Assembly (NCBI GenBank): GCA_964412845.1 | Contig: CAYPQM010000037.1 | Span: 1 to 44,167, forward strand | Length of the DNA: 44,167 nt | Direction of reading: 5' to 3' | From: JAWWPY01 sp964412845 | GTDB lineage: Bacteria; Actinomycetota; Actinomycetes; Streptosporangiales; Streptosporangiaceae | Part shown: positions 33,326 to 40,853 of the stretch, piece by piece | Layout of the letters: the number at the start of each line of letters is the position of its first letter | Position numbering within the stretch: position 1 is the first letter of the stretch | Made by a program: the position numbers and the translations under genes | Notes under the pieces: model-generated | The model's input: only the letters and a program-made list of their open reading frames with translations | Database searches by the model: none | Told to the model about the DNA's origin: nothing

Positions 33326-34502
33326 GGGGATTGAGCGCGAATCCGAACGCCATCCGGCCGTAGTTCTCAGCCGCGGCGTTGAAATTGCAGAAGACGTGGC
33401 ATGAGATAGCACGCACATCGCGCCAGCCCCGCTGGATCGGGCTCTCATCGCGCAGCGCGCTGGCCCCGGCCATCTGCATCAGGTCCTCCGCCGCGCGGAC
33501 CAGGATGCGGCTCGCGTAGGTGATGTCCCTGCGGTTACGGACCCTGTCCTCGAGGGTGATCTCCGCTCCCGAGTCGACGAGCGCGAGGCAGCGCCGGAGC
33601 AGGAGTTCGGCGCTGTCCACCCGGACTGCGGCTTCGGCCAGGCACAACTGCATCGGGATCGCGGCCGCTACCTGCTCCTGGGTGTGGGAGTGCGACTTCG
33701 ACCGGACGTGGTCCCGCCACGCCTCTATCATCCCGCGTGCGATACCGATCCCCGGAGAGACCATGGCGTGCCCGCCATGGGACATGAAGGGCTGGTTGTA
33801 CAGCGCCGAGGTGTTGACCTTCGCCCCCGGGCTGTGCGCGTGCAGCAGGCCCGACATGGCGACGGTCCGGTGCTCAGCCACGAAGACCTTGTCGGCCTGC
33901 ACGTTGTCCGAACCGGAGCCGCGCAGGCCCGCGCTGTACCAGGTGTCCACGATCGTCAGCTCGCTGGTGGGCACCAGGAACAGCCGGTACTCGGGATGCT
34001 CGTCCCGGCCGGACGGGACCATGCCGCCGAGCATGATCCAGTCCGCGTAAGCGACTCCGCTGGCCCACGCCCAGTCGCCGGTCAGCGACCAGCCGCCAGG
34101 TGCTGGCGTCACCCTGCCGACGGGGACGAATGAGGTCGAGATGCGTGCGTCCGGTCCGCCGGTGCCCCAGACATCGTGCTGGGCCTCTTCGCTGAAGTGG
34201 GCGAGGATGAACGGATGGTCGATGAGGAAGGAGCCAACCCAGCCCATGGACCCGTAGGCCCGGCCAAGCTCGATCGCGATCTCCATGTGAGTGGTCAGGT
34301 CCAGTTCGCTGCCGCCCCAGCGCCTGGGCACGAGCGTGCGGATCAGGCCGGCCGCGGTCACGGCTTCCACCATCTCGGGGAGCAGATGACGATCGTCGTC
34401 GGCCTGCCGCGCGCCACTGCGCAGCACGGGAAACAGTTCGCGGGCCCGGCCGACGGCATCGTCACGGGTCTGCGGTGTCCCAGTGTCGGGGGTCACGGTC
34501 AC
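33309..34502 (-). CDS. Acyl-CoA dehydrogenase-like flavin monooxygenase (oxygenase component)
   Basis: A 397-residue group D flavin monooxygenase. The N-terminal helices (MVEAVTAAGLIRTLVPRRWGGSELDL, IELGRAYGSMGWV), the beta domain (TPAPGGWSLTGDWAWASGVAYADWIMLGG, DTWYSAGLRGSGSDNVQADKVFV) and the C-terminal helices (VRNRRDITYASRILVRAAEDLMQMAG and CHVFCNFNAAAENYGRMAFG) match the HpaB/HsaA group rather than true acyl-CoA dehydrogenases. It uses reduced flavin from the adjacent reductase and likely hydroxylates a phenol at the ortho position, making a catechol-type substrate. GTG 34502 has AGGAG seven bases ahead. Divergent from the dioxygenase gene; both promoters carry the TATAATCA element. Confidence 0.92.
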   Translation of the reverse strand: MTVTPDTGTPQTRDDAVGRARELFPVLRSGARQADDDRHLLPEMVEAVTAAGLIRTLVPRRWGGSELDLTTHMEIAIELGRAYGSMGWVGSFLIDHPFILAHFSEEAQHDVWGTGGPDARISTSFVPVGRVTPAPGGWSLTGDWAWASGVAYADWIMLGGMVPSGRDEHPEYRLFLVPTSELTIVDTWYSAGLRGSGSDNVQADKVFVAEHRTVAMSGLLHAHSPGAKVNTSALYNQPFMSHGGHAMVSPGIGIARGMIEAWRDHVRSKSHSHTQEQVAAAIPMQLCLAEAAVRVDSAELLLRRCLALVDSGAEITLEDRVRNRRDITYASRILVRAAEDLMQMAGASALRDESPIQRGWRDVRAISCHVFCNFNAAAENYGRMAFGFALNPRDPFF

Positions 34503-34551
34503 CGGGCATCTCCTCTCCCGGGGCGTCCGCCGGGCACCGGGTCATATACGC

Positions 34552-34564
34552 ATTTTGATTATAG
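34552..34564 (-). promoter_or_regulatory. Monooxygenase promoter/operator: CTATAATCAAAAT
   Basis: On the minus strand TTGCAC-N16-TATAAT forms a plausible -35/-10 pair (TATAAT at 34563-34558), with the hexamer continuing as TATAATCAAAAT. It gives an untranslated leader of about 50 bases before GTG 34502. The TATAATCAAAAT core equals that upstream of the dioxygenase on the other strand. Confidence 0.55.
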
Positions 34565-34662
34565 TTATTTGCTAGTACGGTGCAAGAGCTGGCTCGCGTC
34601 CCAGGCGCAACCCGGCGCTGGTCGCCAGGCTGGCCTCGCCGGGGGAGGGGTTGACCATATCC

Positions 34663-34676
34663 TTATAATCAAAATA
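34663..34676 (+). promoter_or_regulatory. Dioxygenase promoter/operator: TTATAATCAAAATA
   Basis: TTATAATCAAAATA, with TATAAT at 34664-34669, lies about 85 bases upstream of the dioxygenase start. TTGACC at 34651-34656 is seven bases before it, too close for a -35, and recalls the TTGACG near the importer copy. It is the fourth occurrence of the shared core. Confidence 0.5.
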
Positions 34677-34752
34677 ATGATCTAGCGGTGGTCGGCCGAT
34701 CCGGTGCTCCAGGCGGGTCCAGTTGGCTGACAATCAGTCGAGGAGTCGGGTC

Positions 34753-35595
34753 ATGGGCGAGATCGTCGGCGGGGTGGGCGTTCCGCACACGCCTCATTTC
34801 CCGGGGATAGTGGACCGCCAGGAGCCGCTGGCCGCCGAACTTGACCGGCTGTACGGGACTGCCGCCCAGCACCTGCGCGATCTCGCGCCGGATGTGCTCA
34901 TCTTCTTCACCTGCGATCACTACAACACCTTCTTCATCGAGAGCGTGCCGATCTTCAGCGTCGGCGTGGCCCCGTCCGCCTGCGGCCCCAGCGACTACCG
35001 CGAACTGCAGGCGTACGAGGTGCCCATCGATGTGGCACTGGCCAGGCGGATCCAGGCCCACGTGGTGCGGTCCGGATTCGACGTGGGGATCAGCCAGGAG
35101 TTCGAGTTCGATCATCCCGTCACCATCCCGCTGCACTTCCTGACCCCCGCGATGGACGTGCCCATCGTCCCCGTGTTCATCAACGGGCTCATGCCGCCCT
35201 TCCCGCCGGCCTGGCGGTGCCGGGCTCTGGGCGCCACGATCAGGCAGGCGATCGAGGAAACCCCCGACACCCGGCGGGTCGCCGCGGTCGCCAGCGGGAG
35301 CTTCTCCCTGGAGATCGGCGGGCCGCTGATTAGTGCCCAGTCCCATACCGGCGTGCCGGATCCCGAGTGGACGGATCGCATCATGGCCCGGCTGCGGGCC
35401 GGGGAACTCGATGAGCTGGTGGCGGAAGCCAGCGAGGAGCAACTGACCCGCGCGGGTAATGCCGCAGGCGAACTGCTGACCTGGATCGCCATGCTGGGCA
35501 CGATCGGTGGCCGCGGGCCGGCCTTCCTGGAAGCCCAGCGGGACCTCGGCCACGCGTACGGTACCTGGCTGGCGGACAGCGCGGTGCACCAGTGA
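34753..35595 (+). CDS. Class III extradiol dioxygenase, catalytic (LigB-type) subunit
   Basis: A 280-residue ring-cleavage dioxygenase-like protein. The iron ligands fit by position and context: His12 (VGVPHTPHFPG), His56 (IFFTCDHYNTFF) and Glu240 (NAAGELLTWIA), matching His12/His61/Glu242 of Sphingobium LigB. The catalytic His of the usual GG(L/M)SH motif is missing: here the segment reads ASGSFSLEIGG, with Leu186 in that place. ATG 34753 has GAGGAG eight bases ahead; the frame extends 30 bases more without a site. The GTGA overlap with a LigA-type small subunit makes an alpha/beta enzyme likely. It should open a catechol-like ring meta, unless the missing His changes the chemistry. Confidence 0.88.
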   Translation: MGEIVGGVGVPHTPHFPGIVDRQEPLAAELDRLYGTAAQHLRDLAPDVLIFFTCDHYNTFFIESVPIFSVGVAPSACGPSDYRELQAYEVPIDVALARRIQAHVVRSGFDVGISQEFEFDHPVTIPLHFLTPAMDVPIVPVFINGLMPPFPPAWRCRALGATIRQAIEETPDTRRVAAVASGSFSLEIGGPLISAQSHTGVPDPEWTDRIMARLRAGELDELVAEASEEQLTRAGNAAGELLTWIAMLGTIGGRGPAFLEAQRDLGHAYGTWLADSAVHQ

Positions 35596-35867
35596 GCATT
35601 TACGCGGTGAACAAGATCTGCTACCGGGTGGTCCGAGAGCCTGGCCTCCGCCAGGCTCTCGGCGATTCCCCGGAACAGGCGCTACGGGCCGCGTTGCCGC
35701 CGCTGTCCGAGGATGAGCTGCAGGCCCTGCTCGACGGTGATGTCGGACGCCTCTCGAAAATGGGGGCGAACAACTTCCTGCTCCACCAGCTCGGCCGGTT
35801 CCGGCTGCTGGGGCTGGACCTGCCGACGTACGCCGACCGGATCAGGGCGGCGTACCGGGAGGCATGA
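35592..35867 (+). CDS. LigA-type small subunit of extradiol dioxygenase
   Basis: A 91-residue protein starting at GTG 35592, overlapping the LigB-type stop by four bases. It shows the LigA signature: YAVNKICYRVVREPGLRQAL, then LSEDELQALLDGDVGRLSKMGANNFLLHQLGRF. In protocatechuate 4,5-dioxygenase the alpha subunit caps the active site of the LigB subunit. Its presence argues for a protocatechuate/gallate-type dioxygenase rather than a one-subunit MhpB type. Family length is kept. It is convergent with the DUF4191 gene, 24 bases away. Confidence 0.9.
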   Translation: MSIYAVNKICYRVVREPGLRQALGDSPEQALRAALPPLSEDELQALLDGDVGRLSKMGANNFLLHQLGRFRLLGLDLPTYADRIRAAYREA

Positions 35868-35890
35868 CGGGCATCCCGCACGCGGGCCGG

Positions 35891-36607
35891 TCAGCGGGAC
35901 CTGGGGCGCGGCGGCTTCGGCATCCGGCCGGACTTGGGCAGCGGGCCCTTCGGCGCCTGCAGTGACTGCGGCAGGGCCTTGAGCCGGTAGTTCAGCTCGG
36001 AGACCTCCGGCGGCTTCAGGTTCCTGGGCAGCCGCATGACCTTGCGCTGCAGTCGCCGGATCGGGATCTGGCCTTCCTCGTTGCCGACCTGGATGTCGTA
36101 GATCGGCACGTCGTAGGCGACCCGGGAGATCCGCTTCTTCTCCGCCGCGAGCAGGCTGCCCAGCCGGGTCGGCGCGCCCTCGCCCACCAGGATGACCCCG
36201 GGCTTGCCGACCGCGCGGTGCACCACGTCCATGTTCCTGTTGGCCGATACGGCGGGCGTGACGGTCCAGCCGCCGCGCATGCTCTGCAGTACCGCCGCCG
36301 CGGCGCCCGGCTGGCCTTCGACCGCCGCGTACTGAGCGGACTGGGCGAACCGCCCGAACGTGATCATGGCACCGCCCAGCCCGATGAGCACCCCCAGCGG
36401 GATCAGGAAGCCTGCCGTGTTGGTCAGCAGGCCGACGGCAACGCAGACAGCGATGACGCCGATCCCGATGAGGAACACGATGGGCATGGCCTTGGGATTG
36501 TCCTTGCGGATGACCCCGGCCACCATGCGGATCTGCTTGATCCGGCCCATGGAGGCGGGATCAACGTCGCCCTGCCGGTTTGCCGCCCCTGAGGGCTTCT
36601 TCGCCAT
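35891..36607 (-). CDS. DUF4191 family membrane protein
   Basis: A 238-residue protein with a charged N terminus, two adjacent membrane helices (MPIVFLIGIGVIAVCVAVGLL and AGFLIPLGVLIGLGGAMITFG) and a soluble C-terminal domain (GGWTVTPAVSANRNMDVVHRAVGKPGVILVGEG, YDVPIYDIQVGNEEGQIPIRRLQRKVMRLPRNLKP). This is the actinobacterial DUF4191 protein that regularly follows lipA, as here (27 bases after its stop). The tail is Pro/Lys/Arg-rich. Function is unknown; the location implies a link to lipoate metabolism or envelope upkeep, without proof. Confidence 0.93.
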   Translation of the reverse strand: MAKKPSGAANRQGDVDPASMGRIKQIRMVAGVIRKDNPKAMPIVFLIGIGVIAVCVAVGLLTNTAGFLIPLGVLIGLGGAMITFGRFAQSAQYAAVEGQPGAAAAVLQSMRGGWTVTPAVSANRNMDVVHRAVGKPGVILVGEGAPTRLGSLLAAEKKRISRVAYDVPIYDIQVGNEEGQIPIRRLQRKVMRLPRNLKPPEVSELNYRLKALPQSLQAPKGPLPKSGRMPKPPRPRSR

Positions 36608-36634
36608 GCACGGCAGGATACGAGGCTGCGGGCC

Positions 36635-37570
36635 TTAGAGCGAAACCGCAGCCCTGCGCGCGGCCGCTTCCATGTGCAGCCGGCCCGCCCGGTACGACGA
36701 GCGGACCAGCGGTCCCGACATCACGCCGGAGAAGCCGAGGCCCAGCGCTTCGTCGCGGAGCCGGTCGAATTCCCCCGGCGGCACCCACCGCACGACGGGG
36801 TGATGCCGCGGGGACGGCCGCAGGTACTGGGTGATCGTGAGCAGTTCGCAGCCGACTTCGCGCAGGTCAGCCAGGGCCTGGCTGATCTCGTGAGTCTCCT
36901 CGCCCATGCCGAGGATCAGGTTGGACTTGGTCACCAGGCCTGCCTCGAGGGCACGGCGCAAGACGTCCAGTGACCGCTCGTACCGGAAGCCCGGCCGTAT
37001 CCGCTTGAAAATCCGGGGGACGGTTTCGATGTTGTGCGCAAGAACCTCGGGGCGGGCGGCGAAGACCTGCTGCAGCCGGTCGTGATGCGCGTTGAAGTCG
37101 GGGATCAGGAGTTCGACCCCGCAGCCGGGCACGGCCGCGTGGATTTCCCGGCAGGTCTGCGCGTACAGCCAGGCCCCGCCATCCTCCAGATCGTCCCGGG
37201 CCACGCCGGTGACCGTGGCGTAACGCAGCCCCATGGTGGCCACGGACTCCGCGACCCGGCGCGGCTCATCGGTGTCGAGCGGAGCCGGCTTGCCGGTCGC
37301 GATCTGGCAGAAATCGCATCGCCTGGTGCACTGATCACCGCCGATGAGGAAGGTCGCCTCGCGGTCCTCCCAGCACTCGAAGATGTTGGGGCAGCCTGCT
37401 TCCTCGCAGACCGTGTGCAGGCCCTCCCGTTTGACCAGGCTTTTCAGCTCGGTGTACGCGGGACCGGTCCGCAACCGGGTCCTGATCCACGGGGGCTTCC
37501 GCTCGATGGGGGTCTGGCTGTTGCGTGCTTCCAGGCGAAGCAGCCTGCGTCCTTCGGGTGCGAGTACCAC
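36635..37570 (-). CDS. lipA: Lipoyl synthase
   Basis: LipA is a radical SAM enzyme that inserts two sulfurs into protein-bound octanoyl groups to make lipoate. The 311-residue protein starts at GTG 37570 (VVLAPEGRRLLRLEARNSQTPIERKPPW). The auxiliary cluster cysteines are in CEEAGCPNIFECW, the radical SAM cluster in CTRRCDFC, and the serine ligand in RSSYRAG at the C terminus; LTITQYLRPSPRHHPVVRWVPPGEF is a family hallmark. The ORF upstream of 37570 is a shadow of the MFS gene region. lipB lies 3 kb away with an MFS and hisS-like insertion between; the E2 lipoyl protein gene is at the window end. Confidence 0.97.
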   Translation of the reverse strand: MVLAPEGRRLLRLEARNSQTPIERKPPWIRTRLRTGPAYTELKSLVKREGLHTVCEEAGCPNIFECWEDREATFLIGGDQCTRRCDFCQIATGKPAPLDTDEPRRVAESVATMGLRYATVTGVARDDLEDGGAWLYAQTCREIHAAVPGCGVELLIPDFNAHHDRLQQVFAARPEVLAHNIETVPRIFKRIRPGFRYERSLDVLRRALEAGLVTKSNLILGMGEETHEISQALADLREVGCELLTITQYLRPSPRHHPVVRWVPPGEFDRLRDEALGLGFSGVMSGPLVRSSYRAGRLHMEAAARRAAVSL

Positions 37571-37592
37571 ATGACCAGGGTACGTCCCCCGG

Positions 37593-38990
37593 TCAGCGTG
37601 GCGAGAGCGACGCAGCCGGGGCGGCGCGCTGGTGCGCGCGGAGCCGGGCGTGGATGACCCAGCCGGTGGCGCCGGCCAGCACGCAGCCACCGCCCGCGAT
37701 GAAGAGCACCACGCGGGGGCTGAGCGGGCTGAGCAAGCCGCCGGCGAGGGCCATGCCGAGCGAGGCGGTCCCGAACAGGACCCCCGAGTAGAGAGCGAAC
37801 ACCCGGCCGGAGATGGCCTCCGGGACCCGGTGGTTAAGAAAACTGCGGGTGGCCACCACTTCCATGCCGTTAGCCAGGCCGCCGAATCCGTAGGCGGCGG
37901 CAGCCTGCCAGAGCGACACCGCCGCCCCGGCCAGGGCCACCCCGGCGCCCGCGGCCACTGTGCCCGCGAGCGTGGCGACCGCCAGCCGGCCCATCGGCAG
38001 CCTGCCGCCGGCCAGCGTGCCCGCGAGCATGCCCGCCGTCCACGCTGCGACCAGGATCGAGTAGCCGCTCGGGCCGGCTTTGAGCACTCCCTCGGCGAAC
38101 ACGACCTCCGCGACGACAGCCATGTTGCCGAACCCGACCACGACGCCGACGACCAGGACGAGCAGCCCGGCCTCCCGGTCGGCCCGCAGGAAGCGCAGGC
38201 CCGCGCTCATCTGGCGGGCCAGCTTGGCCGGCTCCGCCGGAGTCGTGAGGCCGGCTGGGATCGTGGCGCCGGCCGGCGCGCCGCCGACGGCGGCGGAGGC
38301 GCCCACCGCAGCCACGCCGCCCACCGCGGCCCCGGAGGGCGGGCGGCCGGCCGGGGCGAGCCGCAGGACGCGCAGCCCGAGCGCGCCCAGGAGGTAGATG
38401 GCGGCGACCGCGGCCAGGGCCAGACCTGGGCCCCCCGCGGCGATCAGCCCGGTCGCCAGCAGCGGCCCGACGGTGAACCCGCCCCAGGTGGCCGCCTGCA
38501 GGTAGCCGTTGGCCCGGGTCAGGCCGGTCGGCCCGGCCAGCCGGGGCACGATGGCGCCGAGACCAGGCTGCAGCACGGCCGCGCAGATGCCAAAGCCGAC
38601 GGCCAGGCCGAGGGTGGCTCCCGTGCCGCCGACCCGGATCAGCGCCAGTGCCACCAGGGCCTCCGCGGCCGCGGCCGTCACCAGCACCGGCCTGGGGGAG
38701 AACCGGTCGAGCACGGTGCCCGCCACCGGGGCGAGCGCCGTGATCGGCACGGTCACGGCGAGGAATACCGACGCCACCGCCCAGGAAGCGTGTGAGTTCT
38801 GGTAGATCCTGGAGGCCAGGGCGATCATGGCGAGTCCGTCACCCGCGGAGATCACCACCTGCAGGGCGATGGCCAGGCCCAGGGTGACCCGCGGCCCGCC
38901 CACCCAGCGCCAGCGGGGCCAGCGACTGGCGGCCGGGGCGGTCGTGGCGGTGCTCCCCACAGCGTGGGCAGCGGTCTGCTGGCGGGACAC
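37593..38990 (-). CDS. MFS family exporter
   Basis: A 465-residue transporter with about 12 membrane helices. The start is placed at GTG 38990 (VSRQQTAAHAV) because AGGAG lies about ten bases upstream; the frame goes on to 39095 without support. Helix 1 is VTLGLAIALQVVISAGDGLAMIALASRIY; motif A-like residues VLDRFSPRPVLV sit between helices 2 and 3; the central loop (about 200-240) is Ala/Gly/Pro-rich. The layout matches the MFS_3/enterobactin-exporter-like group. Substrate unknown. It is divergent from the HisRS-like gene, and may be separate from the lipA gene located 22 bases downstream, which runs the same way. Confidence 0.9.
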   Translation of the reverse strand: MSRQQTAAHAVGSTATTAPAASRWPRWRWVGGPRVTLGLAIALQVVISAGDGLAMIALASRIYQNSHASWAVASVFLAVTVPITALAPVAGTVLDRFSPRPVLVTAAAAEALVALALIRVGGTGATLGLAVGFGICAAVLQPGLGAIVPRLAGPTGLTRANGYLQAATWGGFTVGPLLATGLIAAGGPGLALAAVAAIYLLGALGLRVLRLAPAGRPPSGAAVGGVAAVGASAAVGGAPAGATIPAGLTTPAEPAKLARQMSAGLRFLRADREAGLLVLVVGVVVGFGNMAVVAEVVFAEGVLKAGPSGYSILVAAWTAGMLAGTLAGGRLPMGRLAVATLAGTVAAGAGVALAGAAVSLWQAAAAYGFGGLANGMEVVATRSFLNHRVPEAISGRVFALYSGVLFGTASLGMALAGGLLSPLSPRVVLFIAGGGCVLAGATGWVIHARLRAHQRAAPAASLSPR

Positions 38991-39166
38991 GGTAGGTGCT
39001 CCTAGGACACGAGGACAGCGGCGACGGATTCCGGTGATAGCGGGGGCCGCTGAACCTAGAGCACGTATCCACGCTAGCACGGACGATTGGTGCATCTACC
39101 GGCGGATCCACCTGGTCACGGGTTATTGATGTGACGTGGCACGGCGTTATCGGGGAGCATGGGCGC

Positions 39167-40504
39167 ATGCCGATCCAGTTTGATCCCCCGTCGGGGACTC
39201 GTGATTTCCTGGCCGCAGACGTCGAGGTCCGCGAACGGGCGTTCGCCGCCATCCGCGGCTCGTTCGCGCGCTACGGGTTCGAGCCGCTGCAGACGCCGGC
39301 CTTCGAGCGGCTGGAGGTGCTGCTCGGCAAGTATGGCGAAGAGGGTGACAAGCTCATCTTCAAGATCCTCCGCCGCGGCGAGCACGAGGCGTCCGGCGAG
39401 GCCGACCTGGCGTTGCGCTATGACCTGACCGTGCCGCTGGCCCGGGTGGCCGCCGCGTACGGCAGCCAGCTGCCGACCCCGTACAAGCGGTACGCCATCG
39501 GGCCGGTCTGGCGGGCGGACCGGCCCGGCCGGGGCCGCTACCGCGAATTCATCCAGTGCGACCTGGACACGCTCGGCTCGACATCGGCCATGGCGGACGC
39601 GGAAGTGATCTGCGCGGTGCACGACACGCTCGCCGAGCTGGGCGTGCCCGGCTTCCGCGTCCTGCTGAACTCGCGGCGCGTCCTGGCCGGCCTGCTTGAA
39701 GCGTTCGGCGTGCCCGCCGATCTCGGGCCCGACGTCCTGATCGCCTTGGACAAGCTGGACAAGCTGGCCCCCGCCGAGGTGACCGCCGAGCTCACCGGGC
39801 GCGGGCTCGACCAGGGGAAAGCGGCTGAACTGGTCGCCGCGATGACCGCACCCGACGCGGCGGAACGGATCCGGGCGGCGCTGAAGCCCAGCGAGGAGGG
39901 CTCCGCCGGGCTGGATGAGATCGATGCGATGCTGTCCCTGGTGGCAGGCCAGCTGCCCGCTGACCGGGTGGAGTTCACGCCCCGCCTGGTGCGCGGGCTG
40001 AGCTACTACACCGGCCCGATCTGGGAAGTGGCGGCGCAGGGAGTGCCCGGGTCAATCGCGGGCGGCGGCCGTTATGACCATCTGATCGAGCAGGCGGGCG
40101 GGCCTGATGTGCCGGCCACCGGAGGGTCACTGGGCATCGAGCGGATCTTGCTGCTGCTCCCCGGCAGCGACAGCGGCCGGCCCAGCCGGCTGGACGTCGC
40201 GGTCACGGTGATGGCCCCCGAGTACGCGCCACGGAGCTTCGCGCTCGCGTCGGCCGCCCGGACGGCGGGCCTGCGCTCCAGCGTCTACCTCGGCTCGTCA
40301 GGAAAGCTGGGCAGGCAGCTCAAGTGGGCCAGTGACCAGGGAGCGCGCTGGGCCCTCATTTCCGGTGCCGCCGAGCAGGAGGCAGGCACGGTCACCGTCC
40401 GTGACATGAACAGCGGCGAGCAGGCCGCGGTCCTGGTGCCAGAACTGGCCGGGCACATGCGGCGGGTGGCGGCCGGGGGAACCGCTGAGGGCGGCGTGGG
40501 GTAG
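39167..40504 (+). CDS. Histidyl-tRNA synthetase (probable second copy or distinct lineage)
   Basis: A 445-residue class II synthetase. It has FDPPSGTRDFLAADVEVRERAFAAIRGSFARYGFEPLQTPAFER (motif 1 region), RYDLTVPLARVAAAYG and RYAIGPVWRADRPGRGRYREFIQCDLD (motif 2), the histidine-A loop LVRGLSYYTGPIWEVA, and motif 3 GGRYDHL...GGSLGIERILLLLP, then an anticodon-binding domain. The Gly-Leu-Ser-Tyr-Tyr loop and the F-D-P-P-S-G-T-R-D-F opening differ from the usual RGLDYYT and KGTRDF forms of bacterial HisS. That suggests a paralog or an acquired enzyme. ATG 39167 follows GGGAG at nine or so bases. Its divergent partner is an MFS exporter, and a small unknown gene follows. I cannot see whether another hisS exists in the genome. 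Confidence 0.88.
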   Translation: MPIQFDPPSGTRDFLAADVEVRERAFAAIRGSFARYGFEPLQTPAFERLEVLLGKYGEEGDKLIFKILRRGEHEASGEADLALRYDLTVPLARVAAAYGSQLPTPYKRYAIGPVWRADRPGRGRYREFIQCDLDTLGSTSAMADAEVICAVHDTLAELGVPGFRVLLNSRRVLAGLLEAFGVPADLGPDVLIALDKLDKLAPAEVTAELTGRGLDQGKAAELVAAMTAPDAAERIRAALKPSEEGSAGLDEIDAMLSLVAGQLPADRVEFTPRLVRGLSYYTGPIWEVAAQGVPGSIAGGGRYDHLIEQAGGPDVPATGGSLGIERILLLLPGSDSGRPSRLDVAVTVMAPEYAPRSFALASAARTAGLRSSVYLGSSGKLGRQLKWASDQGARWALISGAAEQEAGTVTVRDMNSGEQAAVLVPELAGHMRRVAAGGTAEGGVG

Positions 40505-40523
40505 CGCGCGGGATACTCGTCCT

Positions 40524-40775
40524 ATGGTGAATGACATTGCGCGGGAACAGGCCATCTACCAAGCGCTCAAGGCGGTCGACGAAGTCGCCGCCGCCCTGCA
40601 GGCGCATCTCTTCGAAGAGCATGGCGCTGATCCGGACCGCGGCGCTGCCCAGAGCACCTTCACCAACTCGCTGAAGCTGCTGCGGCAGGCCCGTGAGCGG
40701 CTGGGCGAAGGACTGCGCGCGGTCGAGGCGGCAGGCATCGCCGAGTCGGACAAGATCTCCCTGCGCAACGGGTAG
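40524..40775 (+). CDS. Hypothetical small helical protein, 83 aa
   Basis: An 83-residue, probably all-helical soluble protein (IYQALKAVDEVAAALQAHLFEEHG and TNSLKLLRQARERLGEGLRAVEAAG). No membrane segment or signal peptide. It lies 20 bases after the HisRS-like stop and is probably co-transcribed. I do not recognise a family. Codon bias is like that of the neighbours, which supports a real gene. Confidence 0.6.
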   Translation: MVNDIAREQAIYQALKAVDEVAAALQAHLFEEHGADPDRGAAQSTFTNSLKLLRQARERLGEGLRAVEAAGIAESDKISLRNG

Positions 40776-40836
40776 CCCGCGGCCAAACCGGGTAGCCGCC
40801 GGGCCAGGGGTAGCTCGCGCTCGGTTAGCCCGCGGC
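40769..40836. repeat. Degenerate tandem repeats of a GGGTAGCCCGC unit
   Basis: GGGTAGCCCGC-like units occur four times between about 40769 and 40836 (GGGTAGCCCGC, GGGTAGCCGCC, GGGGTAGCTCGCG, CGGTTAGCCCGC), with spacing of 16-22 bases. The first covers the stop codon of the 83-aa gene. No protein is predicted here; these may be slippage products or a terminator region between convergent genes. Confidence 0.4.
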
Positions 40837-40853
40837 GCGTCGGCCGCCCGGCG

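Noticed and set aside
33309..34502. Fatty-acid acyl-CoA dehydrogenase
   Set aside because: The coupled flavin reductase and HpaB/HsaA-like C terminus fit a flavin-dependent monooxygenase better; no other beta-oxidation genes are present.
38991..39166. T-box riboswitch before the HisRS-like gene
   Set aside because: No T-box consensus such as TGGNACCGCG, no antiterminator, and too little leader space.
40769..40836. CRISPR-like array
   Set aside because: Units are short, degenerate and unevenly spaced, with no spacers or cas genes.
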